64,000 nt of DNA. Origin: an archaeon (lineage in GTDB: Archaea; Thermoproteota; Nitrososphaeria; Nitrososphaerales; Gagatemarchaeaceae). This document shows, piece after piece, positions 18,265 to 27,420 of this stretch. Location of the stretch: assembly GCA_021791695.1 (NCBI GenBank), contig JAJYWC010000007.1, positions 1 to 64,000 of the forward strand, written 5' to 3'. The position numbers and the translations under genes were made by a program. A model generated the notes under the pieces. That model saw only the letters and a list, made by a program, of their open reading frames with translations. It did no database searches and was not told the origin of the DNA. Within the stretch, counting starts at the first letter, position 1, and each line of letters opens with the position of its first letter.

Positions 18265-20099
18265 TGCCGCTGCCGAAAAGATACATCGGCGCACTGGCCG
18301 TCAAGGTCGTAGCGCTGGTCGTCGGGCTTGCGGTTAGCGTCTACGCGACTGGCTACCTCTACGACGAGGTCACCTACCTGGCACAGCGGGGGGCAGCGTC
18401 GCTGGGAGACGTCGTGGTCGTCGTCGCGGCGATGAGCCTCGCGCTAACCGGGGTGGCCCTCATAGCGTCGCTGCCGGAATCGCTCAGGGTACGATTCAGG
18501 AGGCCGAGGAGAGCCCACCGCTTCAAGCCGGTCTACGGCTTCGGGACCGTACTTGCGATAGGCGTGGGTGCCACGCTCGGCTCCCCGCTCTTCATCCTGA
18601 TTCCTCAGAACATCGTGCAGTACGAGTTTGTCTCGCTGGGGTCCCTCCTAGCCGCGGCATTGCTCTCAGTCCTGATGGCGAAGGTGTACGCGGACATGTA
18701 CAGCGAGTCGAGGAACAGGGGGATGGACGCCGTGGGCGGCCCATCCTTCACCAAGACTGCGGTTGGTGTCAGGAGCGTCAGATACTTCGTGAGCAGGGTC
18801 TCGATGTGGGTCGCGAACACGGCGCTTGCCGCGTACTCGAAGATAGTCTTCCTCATCTTTGACTTCGAGTACCTCCCCGGAATCCTGACGGGGTTCGGAG
18901 TGAGGGGACAGGCCGAGGTCTTGATCATCTATGCCATCGCCATCTCTCTCATCGCATGGACGGTCCTCGACTCTCTCTACGAACAGAGGCTGCTGAGCTT
19001 TACCGGCCTCCTACAGATCTTTCTCACGGTAATCTTCGTCGCCATACTCTTGTACGACAGCGCCCTGCTCGGGTCAGTGGGGCACTGGAACCTCTCTGGG
19101 CTGCTCAGCTACACGGGCGGAAGCTCGTGGCCCTACGCGCTGGTGATAAACACAGGGTACCTCTACTTGCTGTTCTTCGGTTTCCAGGAAATCCAGTCTC
19201 TGGAGAGGGATGTACATGATTCTTCGTCCGTCGTACCGGTCTCGTGGATAAAGAAAGGCTACAAGCTCGGCAAAGCAAGCTACCTTGGCGTCGCGATGAT
19301 ACTTACCGTGGTTATCGCGGCGGCGATCAACATATTCTATGGCCTGGCGGTCTTCTCCGTGCACCCGGGCTACTCGGCGGTGATGCAGGTGCAGATACCG
19401 GCGCTGTACCTGGCGAGCGACTACCTTGGCCCGGCCCAGGAGCTCCTCATGGCCATAGCCTTCCTCATCGCTACCGTCACGACGTTCGTCCCTGCCTTCT
19501 TGGCTGCAACGCGTCACCTCGCCGCGCTCGGGGAGGACGGGTACATGCCGTCCTCGCTCGCTAGCCTCTCGTGGTTATTCACGCTGGTCTCGATCTTCCT
19601 CCTGGCTGTGGGGAATCAGAATTTTCTGGTCGAAATCACAGACTTTATGGTCCTCGCGAGCCTCGGGATAATCAGCCTCTCGGCCATCTGGCTTAGGAGG
19701 TCGCGCGGAGTCGCTTACGGGAGAGCCGACATCCTCCCGGCGGTCGTCGGGGTGAGCTGCTTCATCGCAGGGGGTGCAGTCTACTTCATCAGTTCCTCGG
19801 TAGTGGTCTTCGGGGCGCTCGCCATTCTCTTCGCGTACCTCGCCTTCGACATACTCGAGCTGGGAGCGCTCGGGGTCCAGCTCTTCCTCTCCGTCCTGAG
19901 CCTGGCCTGTCTGCCCCTGCTGGAACTCTTCCCGCAGGTAGTCCAGGCGAAGGGTCAGTTCCTTTCGCTCCTTCCCATCAGTGCTGCGGACGCGCAGGCC
20001 GCGCTCTGGGGGATGCTCATCGTAGCTCCTGTCATCCTGCTGTTGAACCTCTACGTCGACGCATCCGTGCTGAACCGCAGGAGCCCGGCCGGAAGTTAG
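18264..20099 (+). CDS. APC superfamily amino acid permease
   Basis: 611 aa, ~12+ hydrophobic helices, GVGATLGSPLFILIPQNIVQYE near N-terminus. Confidence 0.75.
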   Translation: MPLPKRYIGALAVKVVALVVGLAVSVYATGYLYDEVTYLAQRGAASLGDVVVVVAAMSLALTGVALIASLPESLRVRFRRPRRAHRFKPVYGFGTVLAIGVGATLGSPLFILIPQNIVQYEFVSLGSLLAAALLSVLMAKVYADMYSESRNRGMDAVGGPSFTKTAVGVRSVRYFVSRVSMWVANTALAAYSKIVFLIFDFEYLPGILTGFGVRGQAEVLIIYAIAISLIAWTVLDSLYEQRLLSFTGLLQIFLTVIFVAILLYDSALLGSVGHWNLSGLLSYTGGSSWPYALVINTGYLYLLFFGFQEIQSLERDVHDSSSVVPVSWIKKGYKLGKASYLGVAMILTVVIAAAINIFYGLAVFSVHPGYSAVMQVQIPALYLASDYLGPAQELLMAIAFLIATVTTFVPAFLAATRHLAALGEDGYMPSSLASLSWLFTLVSIFLLAVGNQNFLVEITDFMVLASLGIISLSAIWLRRSRGVAYGRADILPAVVGVSCFIAGGAVYFISSSVVVFGALAILFAYLAFDILELGALGVQLFLSVLSLACLPLLELFPQVVQAKGQFLSLLPISAADAQAALWGMLIVAPVILLLNLYVDASVLNRRSPAGS

Positions 20100-20100
20100 C

Positions 20101-21231
20101 CTAACTCCTCGTCTCGCTGAGACCCAGGGTAGAGGAGAGGGACGCGCTGATGGGACCCAGGAGCTTCAGCCGCTCCAGCGCGAACTTGGGGTCGACCCTC
20201 CTGATCTCCTGCATTGACTCCTTCGACTGGCCGAGTATCGTGACCACCCGCTGCATGAACGAGAGGCAGTCGAGCGTCAAGAGGACATCGTTGCCGTCGC
20301 ACTCCAGCTTGCTGAGCTGGAGCTTGTTCTTCTTGAGCTCGATTATGGCGTCGACCAGCCGTCCCATCGCCTGCTTCACCGAGACAAGGTCGATGTGTTT
20401 GCTCAGCGCTGCCTCTCCTGTGACGTCGACCTTGTTCCCGCCGGAATAGTATCCGATCGTGACGAACGACTCGGCTCCCGAACGAGAGAACACCATCTCG
20501 ACCGAGTCCTTCGTCTCGTGGTTGGAGAACGTCGCCGTAAGGTGGCTCTTCGACGCCCTCGCCTTGGAGAGGGCGTACGCGTCGAGCCGCTCAAAGTCGG
20601 CCACGGGTTCCTTGCGCAGCCAGGCCTTTCCCAGCCTTACGGGAAGTTTGAGGCCCTTCTGGATGTTGGCGAAGGTTACCTCTCTGCGGAAGAGTTCTGA
20701 GCTCGCCGTGTTGAGGAGGAACTCGTACTCTATCTCACCGGAGCAGCGATGCTCGAGGGTAGCAGAGTAGGAACCGTCTGCCAGTTCAAGGGTAACCTCT
20801 TCGTCGACCACCGGCAGCGGGGAGGTCGCAAGATAAGACTCGAGGCTCTTCTTCGCCTTGAGCTCCTCGGAGTTCAATTCGGCGGTGAGGTCCTCGAGCG
20901 TCGTCTTGAGCTTCGCGCTGACCCGGTCCTTGGTCTGCTGGATCGCCAGCGCTGCGAACTCGCCTATCTTGCCGGAGAGGCTCTTTGCGTCGGCCGGGTC
21001 GAGATGAAGCCCGTCGAATGTCTTCGAGATGCGCTCACCGAGCTCGTCTAGCTCCTCTGTCTGTACGTCGGTTACAGACTTGGCCTTGCCCTGCTCTTCG
21101 AGGATGCGCTTCCAGTTCTGCGAGTACCTAACTGCATCGACCAGCTCTGTGAAGAGCAGCTCCGCGTTTCCTGGAGCGGCGGTCGGGGCGGGTGCTCCTC
21201 CCTTCACGTTCCTTGCGGGTGGAGACGACAT
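20101..21231 (-). CDS. hypothetical protein, coiled-coil rich
   Basis: 376 aa ORF; no family recognised. Confidence 0.5.
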   Translation of the reverse strand: MSSPPARNVKGGAPAPTAAPGNAELLFTELVDAVRYSQNWKRILEEQGKAKSVTDVQTEELDELGERISKTFDGLHLDPADAKSLSGKIGEFAALAIQQTKDRVSAKLKTTLEDLTAELNSEELKAKKSLESYLATSPLPVVDEEVTLELADGSYSATLEHRCSGEIEYEFLLNTASSELFRREVTFANIQKGLKLPVRLGKAWLRKEPVADFERLDAYALSKARASKSHLTATFSNHETKDSVEMVFSRSGAESFVTIGYYSGGNKVDVTGEAALSKHIDLVSVKQAMGRLVDAIIELKKNKLQLSKLECDGNDVLLTLDCLSFMQRVVTILGQSKESMQEIRRVDPKFALERLKLLGPISASLSSTLGLSETRS

Positions 21232-21237
21232 GGCGAA

Positions 21238-22104
21238 CTATACTGCACCGCTCCCTGCCGAGATGAAGGAGCGAAGGTGGCGGTTGAACTCCGAAGGATT
21301 CTCCATGTGAGGAAAGTGCCGCGCGCTGGAAATCTTCACGGACTGGCTCTTTGGGATGGCGGCGGCGGTCAGCTCGCCTATCCTCCGGAGCCAGAGTGCG
21401 CTATCGCTGCCGTTGACCACGAGCGTCCTCGAAGCTACCTTCGAGGCCTTGTCCTTGAAGGAAGGGAACTTGGTCCTGAGCTCGGCGATCGTCTTGGCGT
21501 TGTCGAGCGTCATCGTCCTCGAGGCCTCGGACATCGCCTTGAACGCCCCGGGATGGTCCTGGACCCCGTCTACGTTTAGCTCGACTGCCTCCTCGGCCCT
21601 CCCGGCGTCGAGCGCGGCGAGGGAAGGCTTCAGCGAACGATTCTGGAAGCGTCTCGCAGATAGAGCGACCGACGGGCTCCGGAGCAGCAAGGCGAAGAGC
21701 TGGCCGGAGTTCGTCTCGTCTTCTACCAGGAGCGTCGCTATGGCCGGCTCAACCAGAACCAGAGACCGGACGCACTCAGGGTGGTCTGCGGCGAGGTACG
21801 CCGCTACGAAGCCTCCGTATGAGTGGCCGACCAGGTGGACGGGGGCGATGTTGAGCCGCTCGATCAACGCTCTCAGGTCGGCCGCGTTGTTGGCGATGGT
21901 GCTGTCGCTGACGTCGCCCATCCTGACGTTCGGATGCGCGTACCTCCTGCTGTAGCAGACTGTCCGGTAGGTGTTTGAGAGCTCGTCGGACTGCAGGTTC
22001 CAGGCGCGATAGTCCGTGGGTATGCCGTGAGAAAATACGACCGGCTCACCGCTGCCTTTCTCCTCGTAGTAGAGCCGGACTCCCTCGAGGTCGAGGATTG
22101 GCAT
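21238..22104 (-). CDS. alpha/beta hydrolase
   Basis: GEPVVFSHGIPTDYRAW...VHLVGHSYGGFVAAYLA. Confidence 0.9.
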   Translation of the reverse strand: MPILDLEGVRLYYEEKGSGEPVVFSHGIPTDYRAWNLQSDELSNTYRTVCYSRRYAHPNVRMGDVSDSTIANNAADLRALIERLNIAPVHLVGHSYGGFVAAYLAADHPECVRSLVLVEPAIATLLVEDETNSGQLFALLLRSPSVALSARRFQNRSLKPSLAALDAGRAEEAVELNVDGVQDHPGAFKAMSEASRTMTLDNAKTIAELRTKFPSFKDKASKVASRTLVVNGSDSALWLRRIGELTAAAIPKSQSVKISSARHFPHMENPSEFNRHLRSFISAGSGAV

Positions 22105-22139
22105 CGAGGCTGGCGACCTTCTCCGACCTATAAGCAGTT

Positions 22140-22823
22140 CTAGGCGGCCGTTGCTCCAGTCTGCGTGACGGCCACCGGATGCAAACTCTTTGACCTGACC
22201 ATGTAGACGGACAGAACGGCTATCCAGACCAGGACGCTACCCAGGAAGAGCCTTTCGAGCAGGCCGCCGAAGAGCGCATCAGCGTGCGGAACAACGAATG
22301 GGGCGAGAAGCTCGACGAGACAGAGGAGGACGGCCAGCAGCGAGACGGGCATCGCCAGCCTGCTCGCGCCTTCGAGGGCCCCGACCCTGCGCATCCCGAG
22401 CGAGATGGAGAGCGCCCCGAAAGCGCCTCCCAGGAAGGCGATTATGGCCACGACCAGGTGAATCGCCCCGTGCCACGAGACGGGTGTCGCCGGCGCGTCT
22501 GTGGGGAATATCGCGAGGAGCAGGGCTCCCACGGACCAGGCGCCAAAGGCGTAGAACCCGCCGCGGAACCTGGAGAGGTCGGCGCCCGCGAGCCTGATCG
22601 AGCCCAGGAGCGCGAACATGAACTCCAGCGACAGAATGCCCCGGTTGAGGAAGTTCAGGGTCATGAGGAAGCCATAGGGGCCCACGGCGAGGTCGCTCTC
22701 CGCCTGACTTACCGGGTTGTAGTGCGGAGGGAGGCTCTGGGCTACGATGTCCAGCACGAGGTAGAGGGCGACCCCCGCCAGGGTGACCCGGTAACGCCTT
22801 GCCGATTTTTGCGAGTCACTCAT
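22140..22823 (-). CDS. DUF998 family membrane protein
   Basis: PVSQAESDLAVGPYGFLMTLNFLNRG; multi-TM. Confidence 0.65.
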   Translation of the reverse strand: MSDSQKSARRYRVTLAGVALYLVLDIVAQSLPPHYNPVSQAESDLAVGPYGFLMTLNFLNRGILSLEFMFALLGSIRLAGADLSRFRGGFYAFGAWSVGALLLAIFPTDAPATPVSWHGAIHLVVAIIAFLGGAFGALSISLGMRRVGALEGASRLAMPVSLLAVLLCLVELLAPFVVPHADALFGGLLERLFLGSVLVWIAVLSVYMVRSKSLHPVAVTQTGATAA

Positions 22824-23295
22824 CTTCCATCATGTCCTCTATCCTGTGTCGGGCTTCATCCAGGACTCTCGCGACCTCTGCGCGCCTCTTGCCGGACATC
22901 TCAGGAAGGTAGACCCTGATGGTGCGCTGCAGCCTGTTGGCGCTTCGGAGGATCGGAAATTCGCCCTGTCCCGGTGGGGTCCCTCCGGCGGCCTTCATGG
23001 CCTCGTTGAGGGAGGCTTCGTTCCTGCTCAGATACCGCTTCCCTGCCGCCGTTATCGTGTAGACCGTCCTGCCATCCGCCTGCTCTCCTTCGACGTAGCT
23101 CTGGTCAGACAGCCATTGCAGCGTCGGATAGATCACGCCCGGGCTGGGTTCGTAGACGCCCCCGAACATTTTGGATATCTCCTTGGCCGCCTCGTACCCG
23201 TGCATCGGCCGTGACTCGAGGGTCTTGAGTATCAAGAGCTTCACGGTCCCCTTCCTCACGAATCGCCGTATCCGCGCGGCCTTCAGAGAGTACAA
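22816..23295 (-). CDS. PadR family transcriptional regulator
   Basis: LLILKTLESRPMHGYEAAKEISKMFGGVYEPSPGVIYPTLQWLSDQSYVE. Confidence 0.9.
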   Translation of the reverse strand: MYSLKAARIRRFVRKGTVKLLILKTLESRPMHGYEAAKEISKMFGGVYEPSPGVIYPTLQWLSDQSYVEGEQADGRTVYTITAAGKRYLSRNEASLNEAMKAAGGTPPGQGEFPILRSANRLQRTIRVYLPEMSGKRRAEVARVLDEARHRIEDMMEDE

Positions 23296-23458
23296 CGCGT
23301 AACGATATATCGTGATATGTCTCTATAGGATAAGCCTTTAGGTACACGTTGCGGCCCGGCTCACCGGAACGGGACTCGACAGTTCTTCTCGTGCCGCCAA
23401 TCACGGCGGGAACAGCCCGGAGGAGAGAACCTTGGGCCCACCGGCTGAAGAGCAAAAA

Positions 23459-23552
23459 TGGACCGGGAGGGATTTGAACCCTCGACCTTGGGAGGCTCTT
23501 TGGCCTTCTCCCGCGTGCAAGGCGGGCGTTCGTACCGCTGAACTACCGGCCC
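23459..23552 (-). tRNA. tRNA-Ala(TGC) with ~21-nt insertion in variable region
   Basis: GGGCCGG/CCGGTCC acceptor incl. G3-U70, D-stem GTTC/GAAC, anticodon stem CCCGC-CTTGCAC-GCGGG, T-arm GAGGGTTCAAATCCCTC. Confidence 0.85.
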
Positions 23553-23601
23553 ATGGGCCGCCTCAAGTTTGTGATTGTAATAAGACTGTTGAAGCGACCA
23601 T

Positions 23602-24369
23602 TCAGAGCATCGACCGCCCGCCGGATACGACGAGAGTCTCACCTGTCACGAAGTCCGAGTCGTCCGATGCGAGGAAAAGGACCGCGTCGGCCACCTCCTC
23701 GGGTCTGCCGAGCCTACCGAGAGGCGTCTCTGCTATCCTGGCGGTCCTGGCAGAGTCGCTCATCTGGCGCAGCATATCCGTCTCGGTCGCCCCCGGACAG
23801 ACGACGTTGACGTTTATCGCGGGCGCCAGGTTTAGTGCTAGCGCCTTCGTAAGCCCGACCACTCCAGCCTTGGACGCAGTGTAGTCCGGGATCTCCAGAG
23901 CGGAAGCAGGGGCGTTAAGCCCGGATATGGATGAGATGTTCACTATCTTCCCGCGCTTTTGCTGAATCATGACGGGAGCGACAGCCTTGGAGCACAGATA
24001 GACGCTCTTCAGGTTCACGTCAATTGTCCTGTCCCACTCTTCCTCAACCGACTCGAGGATCTTCTTCCTGAAGATTATCCCGGCGTTGTTAACCAGGATG
24101 TCGACCCTCCCGAACTTTGCCATCGTCGCGTCGACCATCCGCGCAACGTCCTTCGAGTTCGACACGTCCCCCTTGAAGGTGACGGATTCCCCGCCGCTGC
24201 TCGCTATCTCGAGATGGAGCTCCTCCGCTTCCTTCTCAGAGGAGTTGTAGTTGATTACGACCTTCGCCCCTTCGTCTGCGAGCCTCTTCGAGATGGCCCG
24301 GCCGATCCCTCTGGAAGCCCCCGTAACTATCGCGACCTTTCCCTTCAACCTCTGTTTCCCAGCGTTCAA
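23602..24369 (-). CDS. SDR family oxidoreductase (FabG-like)
   Basis: VAIVTGASRGIGRAISKRLADEG...NNAG...YTASKAGVVGLTKALALNLAP. Confidence 0.9.
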   Translation of the reverse strand: MNAGKQRLKGKVAIVTGASRGIGRAISKRLADEGAKVVINYNSSEKEAEELHLEIASSGGESVTFKGDVSNSKDVARMVDATMAKFGRVDILVNNAGIIFRKKILESVEEEWDRTIDVNLKSVYLCSKAVAPVMIQQKRGKIVNISSISGLNAPASALEIPDYTASKAGVVGLTKALALNLAPAINVNVVCPGATETDMLRQMSDSARTARIAETPLGRLGRPEEVADAVLFLASDDSDFVTGETLVVSGGRSML

Positions 24370-24825
24370 GGACCATGGCTATCCGGTCTTGGTCTAATAA
24401 TGTCTTGTCCGCGAACGAAGTCGTTACGACCACAAGATGGGTGCTAGCTAGTTCCCCACTGGGAAACAATGCGCCCCATTACTTCCAGTGAGGTGGCCAC
24501 ATCGTCTCGACAATCCTGTGAGGTCGATCCCCCTACTCTGATAATCCCCCACAATCAGCCCGAGCTTGCCAATTCTCATCGAACGCTAGTCGAATGTCAA
24601 CAGTAGACGAATCTACGCTGAACTCTATCATTCCATCTCTATCGAAGTAGCCCGCAAGTTCTGGACAACTGCGGTAGGATTCTGCGTATCTTCAAGCCTG
24701 TTCCACAGAGTCTGGTTCAGGTTGGATATTTTATCACCACCTGGTGGAAATGCGCGTTGTGGGCGGTGGACCGCCCTAACACTGAGGTCACGCTTATAGC
24801 GGATTGTTTCTCCCCCGCACTCGGT

Positions 24826-24922
24826 GGGCCGGTAGCTCAGAACCTCGGCGAGAGGTGGGCAGCTTGGCTAGAGCACTCGACTGATAATCGAGAGGTCGAG
24901 GGTTCAAATCCCTTCCGGCCCA
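24826..24922 (+). tRNA. tRNA-Ile(GAT) with ~22-nt insertion in the D-loop
   Basis: GGGCCGG/CCGGCCC acceptor, D-stem GCTC/GAGC interrupted by extra 22 nt, anticodon loop CTGATAA, T-arm. Confidence 0.9.
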
Positions 24923-24973
24923 CCTAAATTATTAAGAGAATCCTTTATCTATTTGCCTTTCTAATGGTGAAAT

Positions 24974-26263
24974 ATGCCTGTTGGGAGCAAATACAAGCAT
25001 CTTCTCGATGACCAAGACGTCAGACGGTGGTACGAGAACCTCGAAGCCAAGTCGGTTATCACAGCGACCGTCTATCTCAGAACGCTTGGGCTATACTCCA
25101 ACCTTGCGAAGACTACGCCCAAGGGAATATTGGCAGAAGCACGATCCAAGAAGTTCAGGGACGAGTTTACCGACTTTATCAGGAGGATGGAGAAGGAAGG
25201 CAAAGCAGGCTCCTACATCGAGCGATTCAAGAAGGTGATTCTCTCTTGGACTTCGTACAACAATCTCGATGTTAAACTCAAAGTGAACATCAAGGGAAGC
25301 TCCGAGACCCCGACGATTGCCACCGAGAGAGTGCCCAGCAAGGACGAATTGTCGAAGATTCTGCGCATGGCATCACCAAGAGGCAGGATCTCGGTCGCGA
25401 TAATGGCGTTCAGCGGTGTAAGACCCGAGAGTCTGGGAGACTACCTTGGCACGGACGGGATAAGACTAGGAGACTTTAGCGAGGCGAAGGTGAGGAATGA
25501 CGGACTTGAGATTGAGAAAGTCCCTACCGTCCTTCTCGTGAGGAGAGCGCTCAGCAAAGCGAGACATCCCTACTTCACATTTGTGAGCAGCGAAGGCATC
25601 ACCTACATCCAAGAGCACCTCAAAGAACGGGTCAAGCAGGGTGAGAAACTTACGCCCGAGAGCCCGCTCCTTGCCTTCGACCCAAGGGGCATCAGGAAGA
25701 ACCAGTTCCTGAGGACGACCCTCGTAACGCGGGATGTCAAGGAGGCAATCCTCAAAGCCGGATTCACCTGGAGACCCTACGTCCTCAGAGCCTATTGCGA
25801 CACAAACATGATAGTGTCCGAGTCGAAGGGCTTCATCTCGCATCCCTATCTTCAGTTCCTGATGGGGCACAAGGGAGACATAGAAGCCAGGTATTCAACT
25901 AACAAGGGCAGGCTCCCTCCCACCATGATCGAAGAGATGAGGGAAGCTTACAAGAAATGCGACTCCCTTCTTTCCACCAAAGCTGAGTCAGCCACCGAGG
26001 AGCAAATCAAGAAGACCTTCAATGAACAATTTCTTCTCGTGGCCGGTTTCAAGAAGGAAGAGTTGGAGAAGATGAAACTCGATGAGATGACAAACGAAGA
26101 ACTTCAGAGCCTAGTCAGGCAAAGACTCATTGGGATGATGACCAACAATGGGTCGAGGCAGAAGGTCATTCCTCTTCAGGAAGTGAAATCATACATCGGC
26201 CAGGGCTTTGAATACGTCGCGTCTCTTCCGAACGACGAGGCGATAGTGAAGATTCCCTTCTGA
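24974..26263 (+). CDS. tyrosine recombinase/integrase
   Basis: GVRPESLGDYL (R), VLRAYCDT, LMGHKGDIEARYS (HxxR..Y region); downstream of tRNA-Ile. Confidence 0.8.
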   Translation: MPVGSKYKHLLDDQDVRRWYENLEAKSVITATVYLRTLGLYSNLAKTTPKGILAEARSKKFRDEFTDFIRRMEKEGKAGSYIERFKKVILSWTSYNNLDVKLKVNIKGSSETPTIATERVPSKDELSKILRMASPRGRISVAIMAFSGVRPESLGDYLGTDGIRLGDFSEAKVRNDGLEIEKVPTVLLVRRALSKARHPYFTFVSSEGITYIQEHLKERVKQGEKLTPESPLLAFDPRGIRKNQFLRTTLVTRDVKEAILKAGFTWRPYVLRAYCDTNMIVSESKGFISHPYLQFLMGHKGDIEARYSTNKGRLPPTMIEEMREAYKKCDSLLSTKAESATEEQIKKTFNEQFLLVAGFKKEELEKMKLDEMTNEELQSLVRQRLIGMMTNNGSRQKVIPLQEVKSYIGQGFEYVASLPNDEAIVKIPF

Positions 26264-26270
26264 CCGGTGA

Positions 26271-27110
26271 TTATTCCGAATAGATACCCTTACCAGACCA
26301 TTCCACCACTCTCCTCGATTTGTACCTGACAATCGGGACGATTTCGCTCTCTTCCAGATGCTTTCTCAAAAAGAGGATTGGGAACCATCCCCATCCTTCT
26401 GCGGAATAGACCGACAGGATGAGGACATAGACCACCTGACCATCGACTCCCCATGCCCTTCCTCCCTCCACGTCAGGTGTCCTAACGAAGGGGACAGGTT
26501 GCTGGCGGGCTGCCCTCTCGTGTGTATCCTCGAGCCGCAGCTTGACGTGTTCGATGACACCCGAATCAGTCTCCCTCCTGAGCGTGCTCTCGTAGTTGGA
26601 GATCTCTCTTGCCATAGGATTAGCTAGCTGCGCCAGTTCCACCCTCGCCGTCTCACCCTGATTCAAGTCGATGCAAGGAATGTCGTGAGGCTGCTGCCAG
26701 TATGCTTGAAACTCTGTTTCGCCGAGGGGAATCACAGCGACTTTAGCCTTGCAGTTTGTCGAAGACTCCTTAGCCACGACATCGGCCAGCAATTGAGTCT
26801 CACGACTGTATCGGCTCATACCGTGGAAGGACCTCCTCAGCCTGAATGTGAATCTGCTCGATTCAGGTCTCTCGAAGAATTCATCCAAGGCATCGTAAGG
26901 GCCATCACAAGGGACGTAGCATGTCTCGCCCGACGCAATCCCGATCTTGCTCAGCGTTCCCCACTTCTCCACCGCTTGACCTAGAGATCTGGACACCGCT
27001 GAGGCTTGGAATCCTTTTCGCGCGAGGTGCAGACCCAGCTCTCGCCTCCTGATTATCCCCTGTCTCACCCCCGCACTCAGCTCCTCGGCTATCGAACCCA
27101 TGACCCTCAA
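26271..27110 (-). CDS. element-encoded protein of unknown function
   Basis: 279 aa ORF convergent to integrase; no family recognised. Confidence 0.5.
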   Translation of the reverse strand: MRVMGSIAEELSAGVRQGIIRRRELGLHLARKGFQASAVSRSLGQAVEKWGTLSKIGIASGETCYVPCDGPYDALDEFFERPESSRFTFRLRRSFHGMSRYSRETQLLADVVAKESSTNCKAKVAVIPLGETEFQAYWQQPHDIPCIDLNQGETARVELAQLANPMAREISNYESTLRRETDSGVIEHVKLRLEDTHERAARQQPVPFVRTPDVEGGRAWGVDGQVVYVLILSVYSAEGWGWFPILFLRKHLEESEIVPIVRYKSRRVVEWSGKGIYSE

Positions 27111-27234
27111 GATTTGACAGGCGCTACGTCAGAATTAACGGTTTTGCTGCCTCATTTAGCGTCCTCAGTAGACATCTTGCGGGAATTCTCGACCGCCTTA
27201 TGAAAATCAAACCACTTTCCTGAATCATGCCAGA

Positions 27235-27420
27235 TTGACGACGACGAAGACCACAGTAGTTGACATTCGACCCCTCAAGACCCTCTCTACCAAGCTTCTT
27301 CCTCCAGAGTCGATGCTGAGGCGCGTCCTTTTGGGCGAAGCGGACGCCATGCCCGCTAGCGACTACGCGTCCAAGCTCGGGACGTGGCTTGCAATCCTTA
27401 GAGAGGAGACTACGAGATGA
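27235..27420 (+). CDS. small element protein
   Basis: 61 aa ORF overlapping start of ATPase gene (ATGA). Confidence 0.4.
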   Translation: MTTTKTTVVDIRPLKTLSTKLLPPESMLRRVLLGEADAMPASDYASKLGTWLAILREETTR

